Below are positions 52,574 through 60,726 of a stretch of 64,000 nucleotides of DNA, piece after piece. Source of the stretch: Luteibacter rhizovicinus DSM 16549 (lineage in GTDB: Bacteria > Pseudomonadota > Gammaproteobacteria > Xanthomonadales > Rhodanobacteraceae). The stretch is from contig NZ_CP017480.1 in the NCBI RefSeq assembly GCF_001887595.1, forward strand, positions 2,818,001 through 2,882,000, read 5' to 3'. The notes below the pieces were generated by a model. That model was not told the origin of the DNA. It saw only the letters and a program-made list of their open reading frames with translations, and did not search any database. Made by a program: the position numbers and the translations under genes. Each line of letters begins with the position of its first letter. The first letter of the stretch is position 1.

Positions 52574-53551
52574 ATGGAATCGACGAGTGAAGTTGCCGGA
52601 GGGCGCCCGACCGTCGCTGTCTGTGTGGTCACGTACAACCACGCGGCCTATATCGCCGATTGCTTGACCAGTGTGCTTTCCCAGCAGGTCGACGCCGATG
52701 TCCTTGTTTGGGTTGGCGACGACATGTCGACCGATGGCACGAGCGACATCGTCGCCAACATCGCCAGGGCCTGGCCTGGGCGGGTTCATCATATGGTGCA
52801 CGCCTCGCGGCTTGGGCCGATAGGAAACTATCGCGCCATCATCGAGGCGGCCGAAGGCGACTTCGTCGCTCACCTCGATGGCGACGATATCTGGCTGCCC
52901 GGCAAGCTCCGCGAACAGCTTGCTGCGTTGGCGGCGGCTCCGGGCTGCAGCGCATCCTGCACCAATGCATTGGTTTTTGACGACGAGCGTGAACCGGTGG
53001 GCTGGTTCAGCAATGCAATCTCGGGAATATTTGATACTGCTGCACTTCTCCGGCGCGGTAATTTCCTCAACCACAGTTCGCTGCTCTACCGCGCTGAGTT
53101 TCGGGAGCGCATTCTCGCGCTACCACCCCCTTTCATCGACTATCGGATGCATCTCACGTTGAGCGAAGCCGGGCCGATTCTGTACACGTCAAAGCCCTTT
53201 GTCGGCTACCGTGTGAACGCTGCGGGCTCCATGCTTCGACGTGATAACGAAGCCGTTCGTCGCCAGTATTTCGAAGCCATCGAGAAGGCGCTGCCCGCGG
53301 TGTCGCCCAAGGTTCGGGCGGAGGCCTGCGCGGACTTCCTCCGCCGTGTTTTTTTTCGCTCGATGAGCCTTCGCCGCGCCGCGCTGATCACCGAGTGGTG
53401 GCCCCTTCTTTCGGGCCTTTCCGGTGAGTCGCGCCCGCGGTTTATCGCGCGCTGCGCGCTCCAGGTGATTGCCGAGGGTATGCGACAGGCTATCCAGGCA
53501 ACGGGGTCCTTCCTCCTTCGCGCTCGTCTGCGCGTACTTTATTTTCGGTAA
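52574..53551 (+). CDS. Family 2 glycosyltransferase
   Basis: The 325-residue GT-A protein has VAVCVVTYNHAAYIADCLTSVLSQQ, VGDDMSTDGT and GDFVAHLDGDDIWLPGKLREQ with its DGDD metal motif. The C-terminal half is helical. It starts 5 bases after the previous gene. It is probably a sugar transferase for the surface glycan; donor and acceptor unknown. Confidence 0.87.
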   Translation: MESTSEVAGGRPTVAVCVVTYNHAAYIADCLTSVLSQQVDADVLVWVGDDMSTDGTSDIVANIARAWPGRVHHMVHASRLGPIGNYRAIIEAAEGDFVAHLDGDDIWLPGKLREQLAALAAAPGCSASCTNALVFDDEREPVGWFSNAISGIFDTAALLRRGNFLNHSSLLYRAEFRERILALPPPFIDYRMHLTLSEAGPILYTSKPFVGYRVNAAGSMLRRDNEAVRRQYFEAIEKALPAVSPKVRAEACADFLRRVFFRSMSLRRAALITEWWPLLSGLSGESRPRFIARCALQVIAEGMRQAIQATGSFLLRARLRVLYFR

Positions 53552-53554
53552 CCC

Positions 53555-54334
53555 ATGTCGAAGCGTTTTTTGCGGATGGCGCACGCGGCCGTACTCGGCT
53601 GGCTCACACCTCGTAACCATGAGTGCGCCGCGTGTGCACGCCATGTTGGCGGATTTCTTCCTTATCGACGAGGCATGGCGTCCGTGTCTCCTGCCATGCG
53701 GCAGCTCCAGTTGAACGGAAGCGACGTCGATCACTTCGAGTGTCCACGCTGCGGTGCCAATGACCGGCTACGTCACCTTGTCCTCTATCTGGACGCGACC
53801 TCGCTCATGTCACGGGTATCGGGAGGGCGCGTGCTGCATTTCGCGCCGGAGAAGAGACTCGTCGAACGGATTGTCGCTGCCCGGCCGACGACTTACATAC
53901 GAGCCGATATTGCGCCGACGTCAGCCGACATGGTTCGGGTCGACATGACGGCTATGCAGTTCGCCGACGATTCATTCGATGTGCTCATCGCGAATCACGT
54001 ACTCGAGCATGTCGCTGATCTCGAGGGCGCGCTACGTGAGGTGGCACGTGTACTCGTCCCAGGCGGCCTCGCCGTTCTCCAGACGCCTTACAGTCGCGTG
54101 CTCCACCGGGTTTTCGAGGATGCGGGCATCCAGACGGATGCTGCGCGCCTCGAACTCTACGGGCAGGAGGATCATGTGAGGCTGTTTGGTAGCGATATTG
54201 TGGAACATATCGCCCATCTTTCAGGCATGACGCCCTGCGTCAGCACGCACGATGAGCTCTTGCGCCATGTCGACTTTCGCCGTCATGGCGTCAACCCGAA
54301 TGAACCATTCTTTCTGTTTCGGAAAGACGCTTAG
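53555..54334 (+). CDS. SAM-dependent methyltransferase with zinc-ribbon-like N-terminus
   Basis: The 259-residue protein has a CAAC ... CPRC pair (about residues 24 and 63) that looks like a zinc ribbon. A class I methyltransferase fold follows: RVLHFAPEKRLVERI, ADIAPTSADMVRVDMTAMQF, FDVLIANHVLEHVADLEGALREVARVLVPGG. The motif I glycines are weak (HFAPEK instead of GxGxG). It is likely a sugar or glycan methyltransferase. It starts 3 bases after the GT gene. Its end overlaps the convergent GT gene by 4 bases. Confidence 0.85.
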   Translation: MSKRFLRMAHAAVLGWLTPRNHECAACARHVGGFLPYRRGMASVSPAMRQLQLNGSDVDHFECPRCGANDRLRHLVLYLDATSLMSRVSGGRVLHFAPEKRLVERIVAARPTTYIRADIAPTSADMVRVDMTAMQFADDSFDVLIANHVLEHVADLEGALREVARVLVPGGLAVLQTPYSRVLHRVFEDAGIQTDAARLELYGQEDHVRLFGSDIVEHIAHLSGMTPCVSTHDELLRHVDFRRHGVNPNEPFFLFRKDA

Positions 54335-55353
54335 CGGACCGTGGGCAGCCCGTAACGCAGTAGCAGGGCCACTTTGCGAGGAAGCCAGGTAAATGCGCTG
54401 TAGTACCGCTTCGCGTCGACGGAGCGTTTTTTCTGAAGATCGCGCCGCAGCGTCATGAGTTGCACACGATGAACCCACGTCGCCGCGGCAGCAGCAAGAT
54501 AGACTTCGCTCCAGAGTCGTCGATCCCGGCGCAGTAGCGTGAGGGTGGCGCCCTCGGCCAGCAGCACGAGCAAGTGGATTGCAAGCAGGACAAGCCACGC
54601 GGCAGAGGGAGTGAATATGGCCAGGAGGAACGTCTTGTTCTTCTCGCTTAGTGCTCGCCGGCGATACGTTGTCACCAGCCTGCCTTCGTCAACGCGGTTG
54701 CCACCGAAGCTTGCGCCCTGCCGGTGGCGGTATCCGGTGTCCGGGAGGCATCGTACGTCGTAGCCGCGTTGCCGGGCCGCGCAACAGAGATACATGTCTT
54801 CGGCGATCGAGCCGATCCACGAGGGAAAGCCACCCAGCGTGTCCCACAAGGCTCGCGGGAGCCACATGCAGGCGCCTATCACCATGGCAACGTCGTTCCG
54901 GTCCGCCTGAACGTTCGGTACCGGGTTCATGAAGGGATCGAGCAGACAGCCACGATCCACGAGCTGGTCCGTTGCCCAGTCTCGTTGAGGCAGCGTCAGG
55001 ATCGCGTGCCGCGGCGACCGCCTGGCGTCATCCAGCAAGGCCTGGAGCGCACCTGGGAGCAGAGCTGCATCGTTGTTAAGAAGCAGCACGTAGTCACCGC
55101 GGCTCACGTCGACCATGCGATTGTTTGATTCGCAAAAGCCGATGTTTTTCTCGCTGTGAATAACCTTGACACCGTGATACGTAGCGAGAAGTTCCATGGA
55201 GCTGTCCGTCGAGGCGTCGTCGTGGACGATGATCTCGATGGAACCGTCAACTACCTGGTCCAGCACGGAGCGCAAGCAGTCATCGATGATGGCGATGCCG
55301 TTGTAGTTCGCGATGCACACCGATATGAGCGGGGCCGGGGCCGGGCTATTCAT
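54331..55353 (-). CDS. Family 2 glycosyltransferase, rhamnosyl-like
   Basis: The 340-residue protein has ISVCIANYNGIAIIDDCLRSVLDQ, IIVHDDASTDSSMELL, YVLLLNNDAALLPGALQALL and a membrane-associated C-terminus (FTPSAAWLVLLAIHLLVLLAEGA). The pattern fits WbbL-type transferases. It is the last gene of the leftward glycan operon; its ATG overlaps the epimerase stop by 4 bases. Confidence 0.87.
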   Translation of the reverse strand: MNSPAPAPLISVCIANYNGIAIIDDCLRSVLDQVVDGSIEIIVHDDASTDSSMELLATYHGVKVIHSEKNIGFCESNNRMVDVSRGDYVLLLNNDAALLPGALQALLDDARRSPRHAILTLPQRDWATDQLVDRGCLLDPFMNPVPNVQADRNDVAMVIGACMWLPRALWDTLGGFPSWIGSIAEDMYLCCAARQRGYDVRCLPDTGYRHRQGASFGGNRVDEGRLVTTYRRRALSEKNKTFLLAIFTPSAAWLVLLAIHLLVLLAEGATLTLLRRDRRLWSEVYLAAAAATWVHRVQLMTLRRDLQKKRSVDAKRYYSAFTWLPRKVALLLRYGLPTVR

Positions 55354-56264
55354 CGGGCGGCTCGCCAGGTACGTTCGAGACCATCGCGCAGATCGGTTCG
55401 GGGCACCCAGTCAAAGGCGTCCCTCGCTAACGCATTGTCGAGAACGATGCGATGCACGTCGAACGCGCGAGCATCGTGGTACTCGCGCGGAACAGCCTTT
55501 CCCAGGATGTCGCCGATGAGGTCGAGGAGGGTGTTCAAGGAGACCGGTACATGGCTGGACGCATTGATGGTGCGGAAGCCTGGCGATATGGATTTCGACA
55601 GCGCCTTGATCACAAGGCTGACCAGGTCGTCAACGAAGAGGTAGTCGCGCACGGCGGTTCCGTCGCCACGAACGAAGATGGGATTACCCGTCTGGACTGC
55701 ATGGAAAGCCGTGGGAACGATACCGAACCCGCTGCGAAACGGCTGGCCAGGACCATACACATTGGAAGGGCGGAGAACAGTGATGTCGTGATCTCCTTCA
55801 TGTGACCACGCACTGAGAAATGCTTCGGCGGCCAGCTTGCCTGCGCTGTAAAAGCTTTTCGGCTCGAGCCGTGCCTGTTCGGTCGCGTCGCGAACCTCGA
55901 CATCACCATAAATCGCACCGCCCGTCGACAGGTAGACGACGCGGCGGGCGGGTGCGCCAATGCTGGCTTGTATGAGGTTGAGCAGTGGGCGAAGGTTGCT
56001 GTCGAGTTCGGCAAGAGGGCGGCCCGCGCTAGAGCTCGGTGTGCTTGAACCGGCGAGCCAGATGACGCCGTCCGAGGACTCGAACCATGATGCGAGAGCG
56101 TCCCCGGTCACCGTTGTCGCATCGACCCAGGTGGTGCTGTCGCCGGGCGGCAAGGCGCGCGGTGACAAGGCGATCACGCGGTCGCCCGAGGTCACTAACG
56201 CCCTGACCAGATGACCCCCGATAAATCCGCCTGCGCCCACGACCAGCCATGTTCGCGTGATCAT
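55350..56264 (-). CDS. NAD-dependent sugar epimerase/reductase
   Basis: The 304-residue extended SDR has WLVVGAGGFIGGHLVRAL (GxxGxxG), VVYLSTGGAIYGDVE, and the catalytic pair in FYSAGKLAAEAFL (YxxxK). VRGDGTAVRDYLFVDDLVSL is typical of nucleotide-sugar epimerases/reductases. The ATG giving MITRTWLVV is chosen, 1 base after the flippase stop. It likely makes an activated deoxy-sugar for the cluster. Confidence 0.88.
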   Translation of the reverse strand: MITRTWLVVGAGGFIGGHLVRALVTSGDRVIALSPRALPPGDSTTWVDATTVTGDALASWFESSDGVIWLAGSSTPSSSAGRPLAELDSNLRPLLNLIQASIGAPARRVVYLSTGGAIYGDVEVRDATEQARLEPKSFYSAGKLAAEAFLSAWSHEGDHDITVLRPSNVYGPGQPFRSGFGIVPTAFHAVQTGNPIFVRGDGTAVRDYLFVDDLVSLVIKALSKSISPGFRTINASSHVPVSLNTLLDLIGDILGKAVPREYHDARAFDVHRIVLDNALARDAFDWVPRTDLRDGLERTWRAAR

Positions 56265-56265
56265 T

Positions 56266-57699
56266 CTACCGACTCCTTGGGAGGACGAGTTGCAGGAATC
56301 CATCAATGGCGGGGTGGCCGAGTGCCCAGCCGATGATCAGATGCGTGGCGCCGGCAAGCGCCGCTCCGGCGCCTAACGACCACAAGGACGAGGGTAGCCA
56401 GGCTATGCAGCCCCAGGCGGTTAGCGCGGCTCCTGCGGTCGCCAGCGTCGTTGGAAGCAAGTCGTGTAGTTGACTAAGGGCGTCGTAGCCGATGCGTTTG
56501 CCCACGACGTAGGCGTTGAGCAGGTAGGACACAAGGCTGGTGATCACCGTCGACCATGCCATCGCGGGAAGACCCCACGGGGCGCTCGCGAGCAGAAGCG
56601 CGACCGCGATGGCTTTCTTCACTACTTCTACGCGAAGCACAAGGCGGGGTTGCCCCAACGCGTTGAGAACCACCAGGCTGAGTACGTGCGCGGGCCAGGG
56701 AATCGCGCCAAGGGTCAGAATCGCCAGGAGGGGGCCAGCGGGGAGCCACCGCTCACCGTAGACGAGACGAACCACGGGGGTGGCGTAGATGGCGAGGATC
56801 ACCATCATCGGAGCGAAGGCGAACAGGCTCATTCGCAGCGCTGTCCGGAGAAGTCTGCGGACCTCCGCGATATCGCCGTTGACCGAGGACAGCAACGGTA
56901 GGCCAAGTCGGTTGAGAAGTGCGGCAGCAAACGATGTAGGGGCCTGTTGGGTGTTCTGAGCCAGTGAATAGAAGCCAAGGTCCCGTGCACTGAACAGCCG
57001 CCCGATAAGGACGGCTTGCAAGCGGTTGTAAGCGGTATCGATCAAGCCGGCGACCAGCATGTAGCCGCCGAATCCGACGATCGATCTGGCTGCCTCGCGG
57101 CGATAGTGGCCCCGCGGTCGCCAGCCAGACACGATGTACAGCATCGCCGCTCTCGAGCCGATAGAGGCGATTGCCTGGTAGACCAGCGCCCAGGGGCCAA
57201 AGCCCATGGCGGCAAGAACAATGGCGATCCCCCCGGAAATCAGCGAGCTCGCGACTTCAACTCGAGACCGCGTCTGAAAGCGAAGCTGCTGCGTCAGCAG
57301 TGCATCGGGAACCACGGCAAGAGCGTTCAAGGGGAAGACCACTGCCAGGACGAGGCAGAGACGGGAGACTTCCGGCCTGCCGTAGAATGCCGCGATGAAC
57401 GGCGCTCCTGCGATCAGCGCTGCGCAGGCGACCAGCGAGATTGCCACGTTGATGAAGAAAGCAGACGTTTCTTCGTCGTCAGTCGTGCGCTGACGTTGGA
57501 TCAGCGCAAGGCCGGTTCCGGAGTCGACGAATACATTTCCCAGTGCTGTGAACACAAGCACCATGGCGACGATGCCGTAGGCAGCGGGATCGATAAGATG
57601 CGCCAGCACAACGGTGACGCCAAACTGCAAGGCGTAACGAATGCCTATTTCGAAGCCACTCCATCGAGTGGCATGTCTGATGCTTCCCGGCGCACTCAC
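56266..57699 (-). CDS. MOP-superfamily polysaccharide flippase (Wzx-like)
   Basis: The 477-residue polytopic protein has about 12-14 helices. It opens with a FEIGIRYALQFGVTVVLAHLIDPAAYGIVAMVLVFTALGN-like segment and continues with RLFSARDLGFYSLAQNTQQAPTSFAAALL, typical of the polysaccharide-export flippases that move lipid-linked units across the inner membrane. The start is GTG. It lies 9 bases after the acyltransferase gene. Confidence 0.9.
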   Translation of the reverse strand: MSAPGSIRHATRWSGFEIGIRYALQFGVTVVLAHLIDPAAYGIVAMVLVFTALGNVFVDSGTGLALIQRQRTTDDEETSAFFINVAISLVACAALIAGAPFIAAFYGRPEVSRLCLVLAVVFPLNALAVVPDALLTQQLRFQTRSRVEVASSLISGGIAIVLAAMGFGPWALVYQAIASIGSRAAMLYIVSGWRPRGHYRREAARSIVGFGGYMLVAGLIDTAYNRLQAVLIGRLFSARDLGFYSLAQNTQQAPTSFAAALLNRLGLPLLSSVNGDIAEVRRLLRTALRMSLFAFAPMMVILAIYATPVVRLVYGERWLPAGPLLAILTLGAIPWPAHVLSLVVLNALGQPRLVLRVEVVKKAIAVALLLASAPWGLPAMAWSTVITSLVSYLLNAYVVGKRIGYDALSQLHDLLPTTLATAGAALTAWGCIAWLPSSLWSLGAGAALAGATHLIIGWALGHPAIDGFLQLVLPRSR

Positions 57700-57708
57700 G
57701 TTGCCACC

Positions 57709-58368
57709 TCAACCGGCCTTTGCAGGCACGCCCATGACGCGGATGCCTTTCGCGACAGGGCCGACCACGCAGGCGCCGGCGGCGATAACGGCGTCGTCGC
57801 CAACGACGAGGGGTGCCCCCGGTGTTCCGTTGATGATCGTGGCGCCGACACCCACGAATACGCGACGGCCCAGCGTCACATGGCCAGCGATCCGGGCTCC
57901 GGGCGATACGATGCTAAATGAACCCAACACGGCATCATGCGAAATCGAGGCGCCGATATTGACGTGCACGTGATCGCCCAGCGTGATGTCGACGGTCAGG
58001 ACAGCCCCTGGTGCAATGATGCCACCGTCGCCGATCCGGACCGAATCGTGACGTTGCACTGACGGGTCGCACAGGGTGACCGCGGTCATGCCACGAACCT
58101 CACACAGCGCGACCACGCGCTCGCGCAGTGCCGGGTCACCCACGGCAGCTACGAAGGGCCATCCATCGCACTCTCCCGATTCGAGCGTGTGCACCGCAAT
58201 CCCGTTCAAAGTCTCTTCTCGGCGGTGCGCGGCTTCGACGACGAAGGCCAGGTCGCGGCGTGCCATGCCCATGCGTTCAGCGATGAATGCCGCTTCGCGG
58301 GCATGCCCGCCAGCGCCGAAAATGGCAAGCTTTGCGGATCGCGCGTGAGAGGAATGGGCTGCCATCAC
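57709..58368 (-). CDS. NeuD/PglD-type sugar O/N-acyltransferase
   Basis: The 219-residue protein has an N-terminal Rossmann-like part (KLAIFGAGGHAREAAFIAERMG). A left-handed beta-helix of hexapeptide repeats follows (IGDGGIIAPGAVLTVDITLGDHVHVNIGASISHDAVLG), ending VMGVPAKAG. It acetylates an amino- or hydroxy-sugar using acetyl-CoA. The tandem start GTG-ATG directly follows the aminotransferase stop, so the pair probably makes an acylamino-sugar. Confidence 0.9.
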   Translation of the reverse strand: MMAAHSSHARSAKLAIFGAGGHAREAAFIAERMGMARRDLAFVVEAAHRREETLNGIAVHTLESGECDGWPFVAAVGDPALRERVVALCEVRGMTAVTLCDPSVQRHDSVRIGDGGIIAPGAVLTVDITLGDHVHVNIGASISHDAVLGSFSIVSPGARIAGHVTLGRRVFVGVGATIINGTPGAPLVVGDDAVIAAGACVVGPVAKGIRVMGVPAKAG

Positions 58369-59538
58369 TCAGCCGATGCCGCGCGAACAGCTATACGCAA
58401 TGACATCGCAAATAGCGTGAACGTCGTCCAGGCTCAGTGATGGACCGCTCGGCAGCACCACATTGTGCTCAGCAATACGCTCCGTCGCCGGAAGCGGCAC
58501 GCGCAAGGGAAGAGATGCGTACGGTTTCATCTGGTGGCAGCCCGGCCAGAAATACTTTCGGGCGAGAATGTTCTCGGCGTGCAGAACGTCGATCAGGTTA
58601 TCGCGAGACAATCTTGCCGGTGCATCGATCGAAGCGACGATGTAGTGGAAGTTGTTTTCCTCCGCGTCGTCATACTCGACCATGGTCACGCCGGGCACGC
58701 CGGAAAGTCTCTCGCGATAAATCTCGTAGCGCTCCCGGTTGGCGGCGACGAAGCCATCGAGGGAGGCGAGATTGGTCAGGCCCATGGCGGCACTGGCCTC
58801 GATCATCTTGCCGTTCGTGCCCGGGTGGATCACGTTGTCGTAGCCGGCAAATCCGAAATTCCGCATCAGCCGCATGCGTTCGGCGAGCGCGTCATCGTTG
58901 GTAACGATGGCACCGCCTTCGAGAGTGTTGAACACCTTGGTCGCGTGAAAGCTGAGGACCTCGCAGGCACCGAAGCCGCCGATCCGCTTTCCGTTGTGGG
59001 TGCAGCGATAGCCGTGCGCCGCGTCGAACATGAGTTGCAGTCCGAACTCATCTGCGATGGCGGAGAGGCCCTCGACATCCGCCGGACGGCCCCATGTATG
59101 CACCGCCATGATGCCCGTGGTGCGTGGGGTGATGGCGGCGCGTACGGATGCAGGGGAGAGATTCTGCGTTACAGGATCGACGTCGGCGAAAACCGGCGTA
59201 AGACCCTGCCAGGCAAGCGCGTGGGCTGTGGCGATGAATGTCCACGAGGGAACGATGACCTCGCCGGTGAGACCCAAGGCACGGATGGCGATCTCCAGCG
59301 CCACCGTACCGTTGCAGATGGCAACGCAATGGCGAACGCCCAGATCCTCAGCGATACGTCGCTCGAATTCCTGGACGAGAGGGCCATTGTTGGTCAGCCA
59401 GTTGCGGTCGAACATCGCTTCCATGTGAGCCAGGAAAACGCTGCGGTCCCCGGTATTTGGCCGGCCGACGTGGACCGGCTCGCGAAATCGCGGTGGCGCA
59501 CCGTTGATGGCGAGAGGGAAGGTGGTGTCTATGCTCAT
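58369..59538 (-). CDS. DegT/DnrJ/EryC1/StrS sugar aminotransferase
   Basis: The 389-residue PLP enzyme has NWLTNNGPLVQEFERRIAEDLGV, CNGTVALEIAIRALG and PSWTFIATAHA. PLP Asp172 is in LMFDAAHG and Schiff-base Lys201 in SFHATKVFNTLEGG. It transfers an amino group to a keto-sugar nucleotide. With the adjacent NeuD-like acyltransferase it should yield an N-acyl amino-deoxysugar; which one cannot be told. Confidence 0.92.
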   Translation of the reverse strand: MSIDTTFPLAINGAPPRFREPVHVGRPNTGDRSVFLAHMEAMFDRNWLTNNGPLVQEFERRIAEDLGVRHCVAICNGTVALEIAIRALGLTGEVIVPSWTFIATAHALAWQGLTPVFADVDPVTQNLSPASVRAAITPRTTGIMAVHTWGRPADVEGLSAIADEFGLQLMFDAAHGYRCTHNGKRIGGFGACEVLSFHATKVFNTLEGGAIVTNDDALAERMRLMRNFGFAGYDNVIHPGTNGKMIEASAAMGLTNLASLDGFVAANRERYEIYRERLSGVPGVTMVEYDDAEENNFHYIVASIDAPARLSRDNLIDVLHAENILARKYFWPGCHQMKPYASLPLRVPLPATERIAEHNVVLPSGPSLSLDDVHAICDVIAYSCSRGIG

Positions 59539-59585
59539 GGGTTCACCGACGATTCGCTCCAGTGTGACGTTAGCCGGACTGCCGT

Positions 59586-60704
59586 TCAATGGCCGCGGCC
59601 TGCGCGCGTCATCAGTCGATGGTAGATCGTCGCATAGCGGGCGCCTGCGTCGTCCCAGGTGCCGAACTTGGCGAGGGCGTCCTTTCGTGCCTGCTCGCCT
59701 ACCGAGATGTTCGTTCGGCCATCTTCCAGAGCGGCGATTGCGTTGGCATAGCCCGTTGGATCGGAGCACAGGAAACCGTCGACCCCGTTTTCTATCATGG
59801 TGGCGTGGGCGGGCATGTCCGACGCGATGATGGGAAGGGATGCCGCCTTTGCCTCGAGCATGGTCTGGGGGCGCCCCTCGGAATGCGTGCTCAGTGTGAT
59901 CAGGCCCTGAGCGCGCGGAAACCAATGGGTCGCGAGCTCTTCCGGCGTGGCCGGCCCATGCCAGCGAACCCAGTCGGGAATCGCGATCTGCTCCTGCATT
60001 GGCCCCAGGAGGTGCAGCGTTCGGCCGCCATGGCGGAACAAGGGTTCCGACCACTCGAAGAGAGGGCCGAGCTTATTCGCCGTCAGGCGCGTCACCGCAA
60101 TCCACTCCGCCGGCTCGACGATGGTCCGCTGCACGTCGTACCACGTGCTGTCGATCCCGAAGGACACCGGAATGACTTCAGCCAGGTCTCCGAAAGCGCG
60201 TTCGAGCACGGGGACCATCCATTCCGCGTTGGGGCACAGGGCGACCGGTCGGTTCAGGAACGTACGTCGCAAGAGATGCCGCATGCCAGGGATGCGCAGG
60301 AGGTTCAGATCGTTGCCGAGCACCGATACGACGACCGGCTTGCCGTCGGCCGGCAGCGGCAACGCGCACTGTAGCCAGTTGACGTGGTAGAGGTCGGCAC
60401 TGGTTTCGCGACGATAGGTGTTCCAGAGCATGCGAAGCAGGCGCAGCGGTGCGTCGAAGCCGCGCCAACCCTTTTCTCTCATCAGGTGCGAAATGCCGCC
60501 GGCCTTCATGAGACTGCCCAGCCAGGCCGCTTCCGTGGCGGTGGTCACCGATTCGACACGGGGGGGCAGTTTGCCGGGAGGCGCCCATAAGCTCAGCAGG
60601 AGATCCGGGCGGCGAGCGACACCGCCAGCAAGATGGCGAATGAAGACGCCACGCCAGTCACGCTCGTCCTCCGGGTAGGAGGTGCTGATCATCAAGACTT
60701 TCAT
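59586..60704 (-). CDS. Family 4 glycosyltransferase
   Basis: The 372-residue GT-B enzyme has VLMISTSYPEDERDWRGVFIRHLAGGVA at the N-terminus and a C-terminal donor domain. That domain has AVTRLTANKLGPLFEW, VRWHGPATPEELATHW and the signature LSTHSEGRPQTMLEAKAASLPIIASDMPAH. The ATG giving MKVLMISTS is chosen. It is in the leftward glycan operon between the polytopic protein and the aminotransferase. Confidence 0.88.
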   Translation of the reverse strand: MKVLMISTSYPEDERDWRGVFIRHLAGGVARRPDLLLSLWAPPGKLPPRVESVTTATEAAWLGSLMKAGGISHLMREKGWRGFDAPLRLLRMLWNTYRRETSADLYHVNWLQCALPLPADGKPVVVSVLGNDLNLLRIPGMRHLLRRTFLNRPVALCPNAEWMVPVLERAFGDLAEVIPVSFGIDSTWYDVQRTIVEPAEWIAVTRLTANKLGPLFEWSEPLFRHGGRTLHLLGPMQEQIAIPDWVRWHGPATPEELATHWFPRAQGLITLSTHSEGRPQTMLEAKAASLPIIASDMPAHATMIENGVDGFLCSDPTGYANAIAALEDGRTNISVGEQARKDALAKFGTWDDAGARYATIYHRLMTRAGRGH

Positions 60705-60726
60705 GCGAGAGTCCGGCCGATGTCGG

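Noticed and set aside
58369..60054. N-terminal extension of the DegT aminotransferase
   Set aside because: The extra residues lie over the glycosyltransferase gene and are Arg/Gly-rich without family features; the normal start is at 59538.
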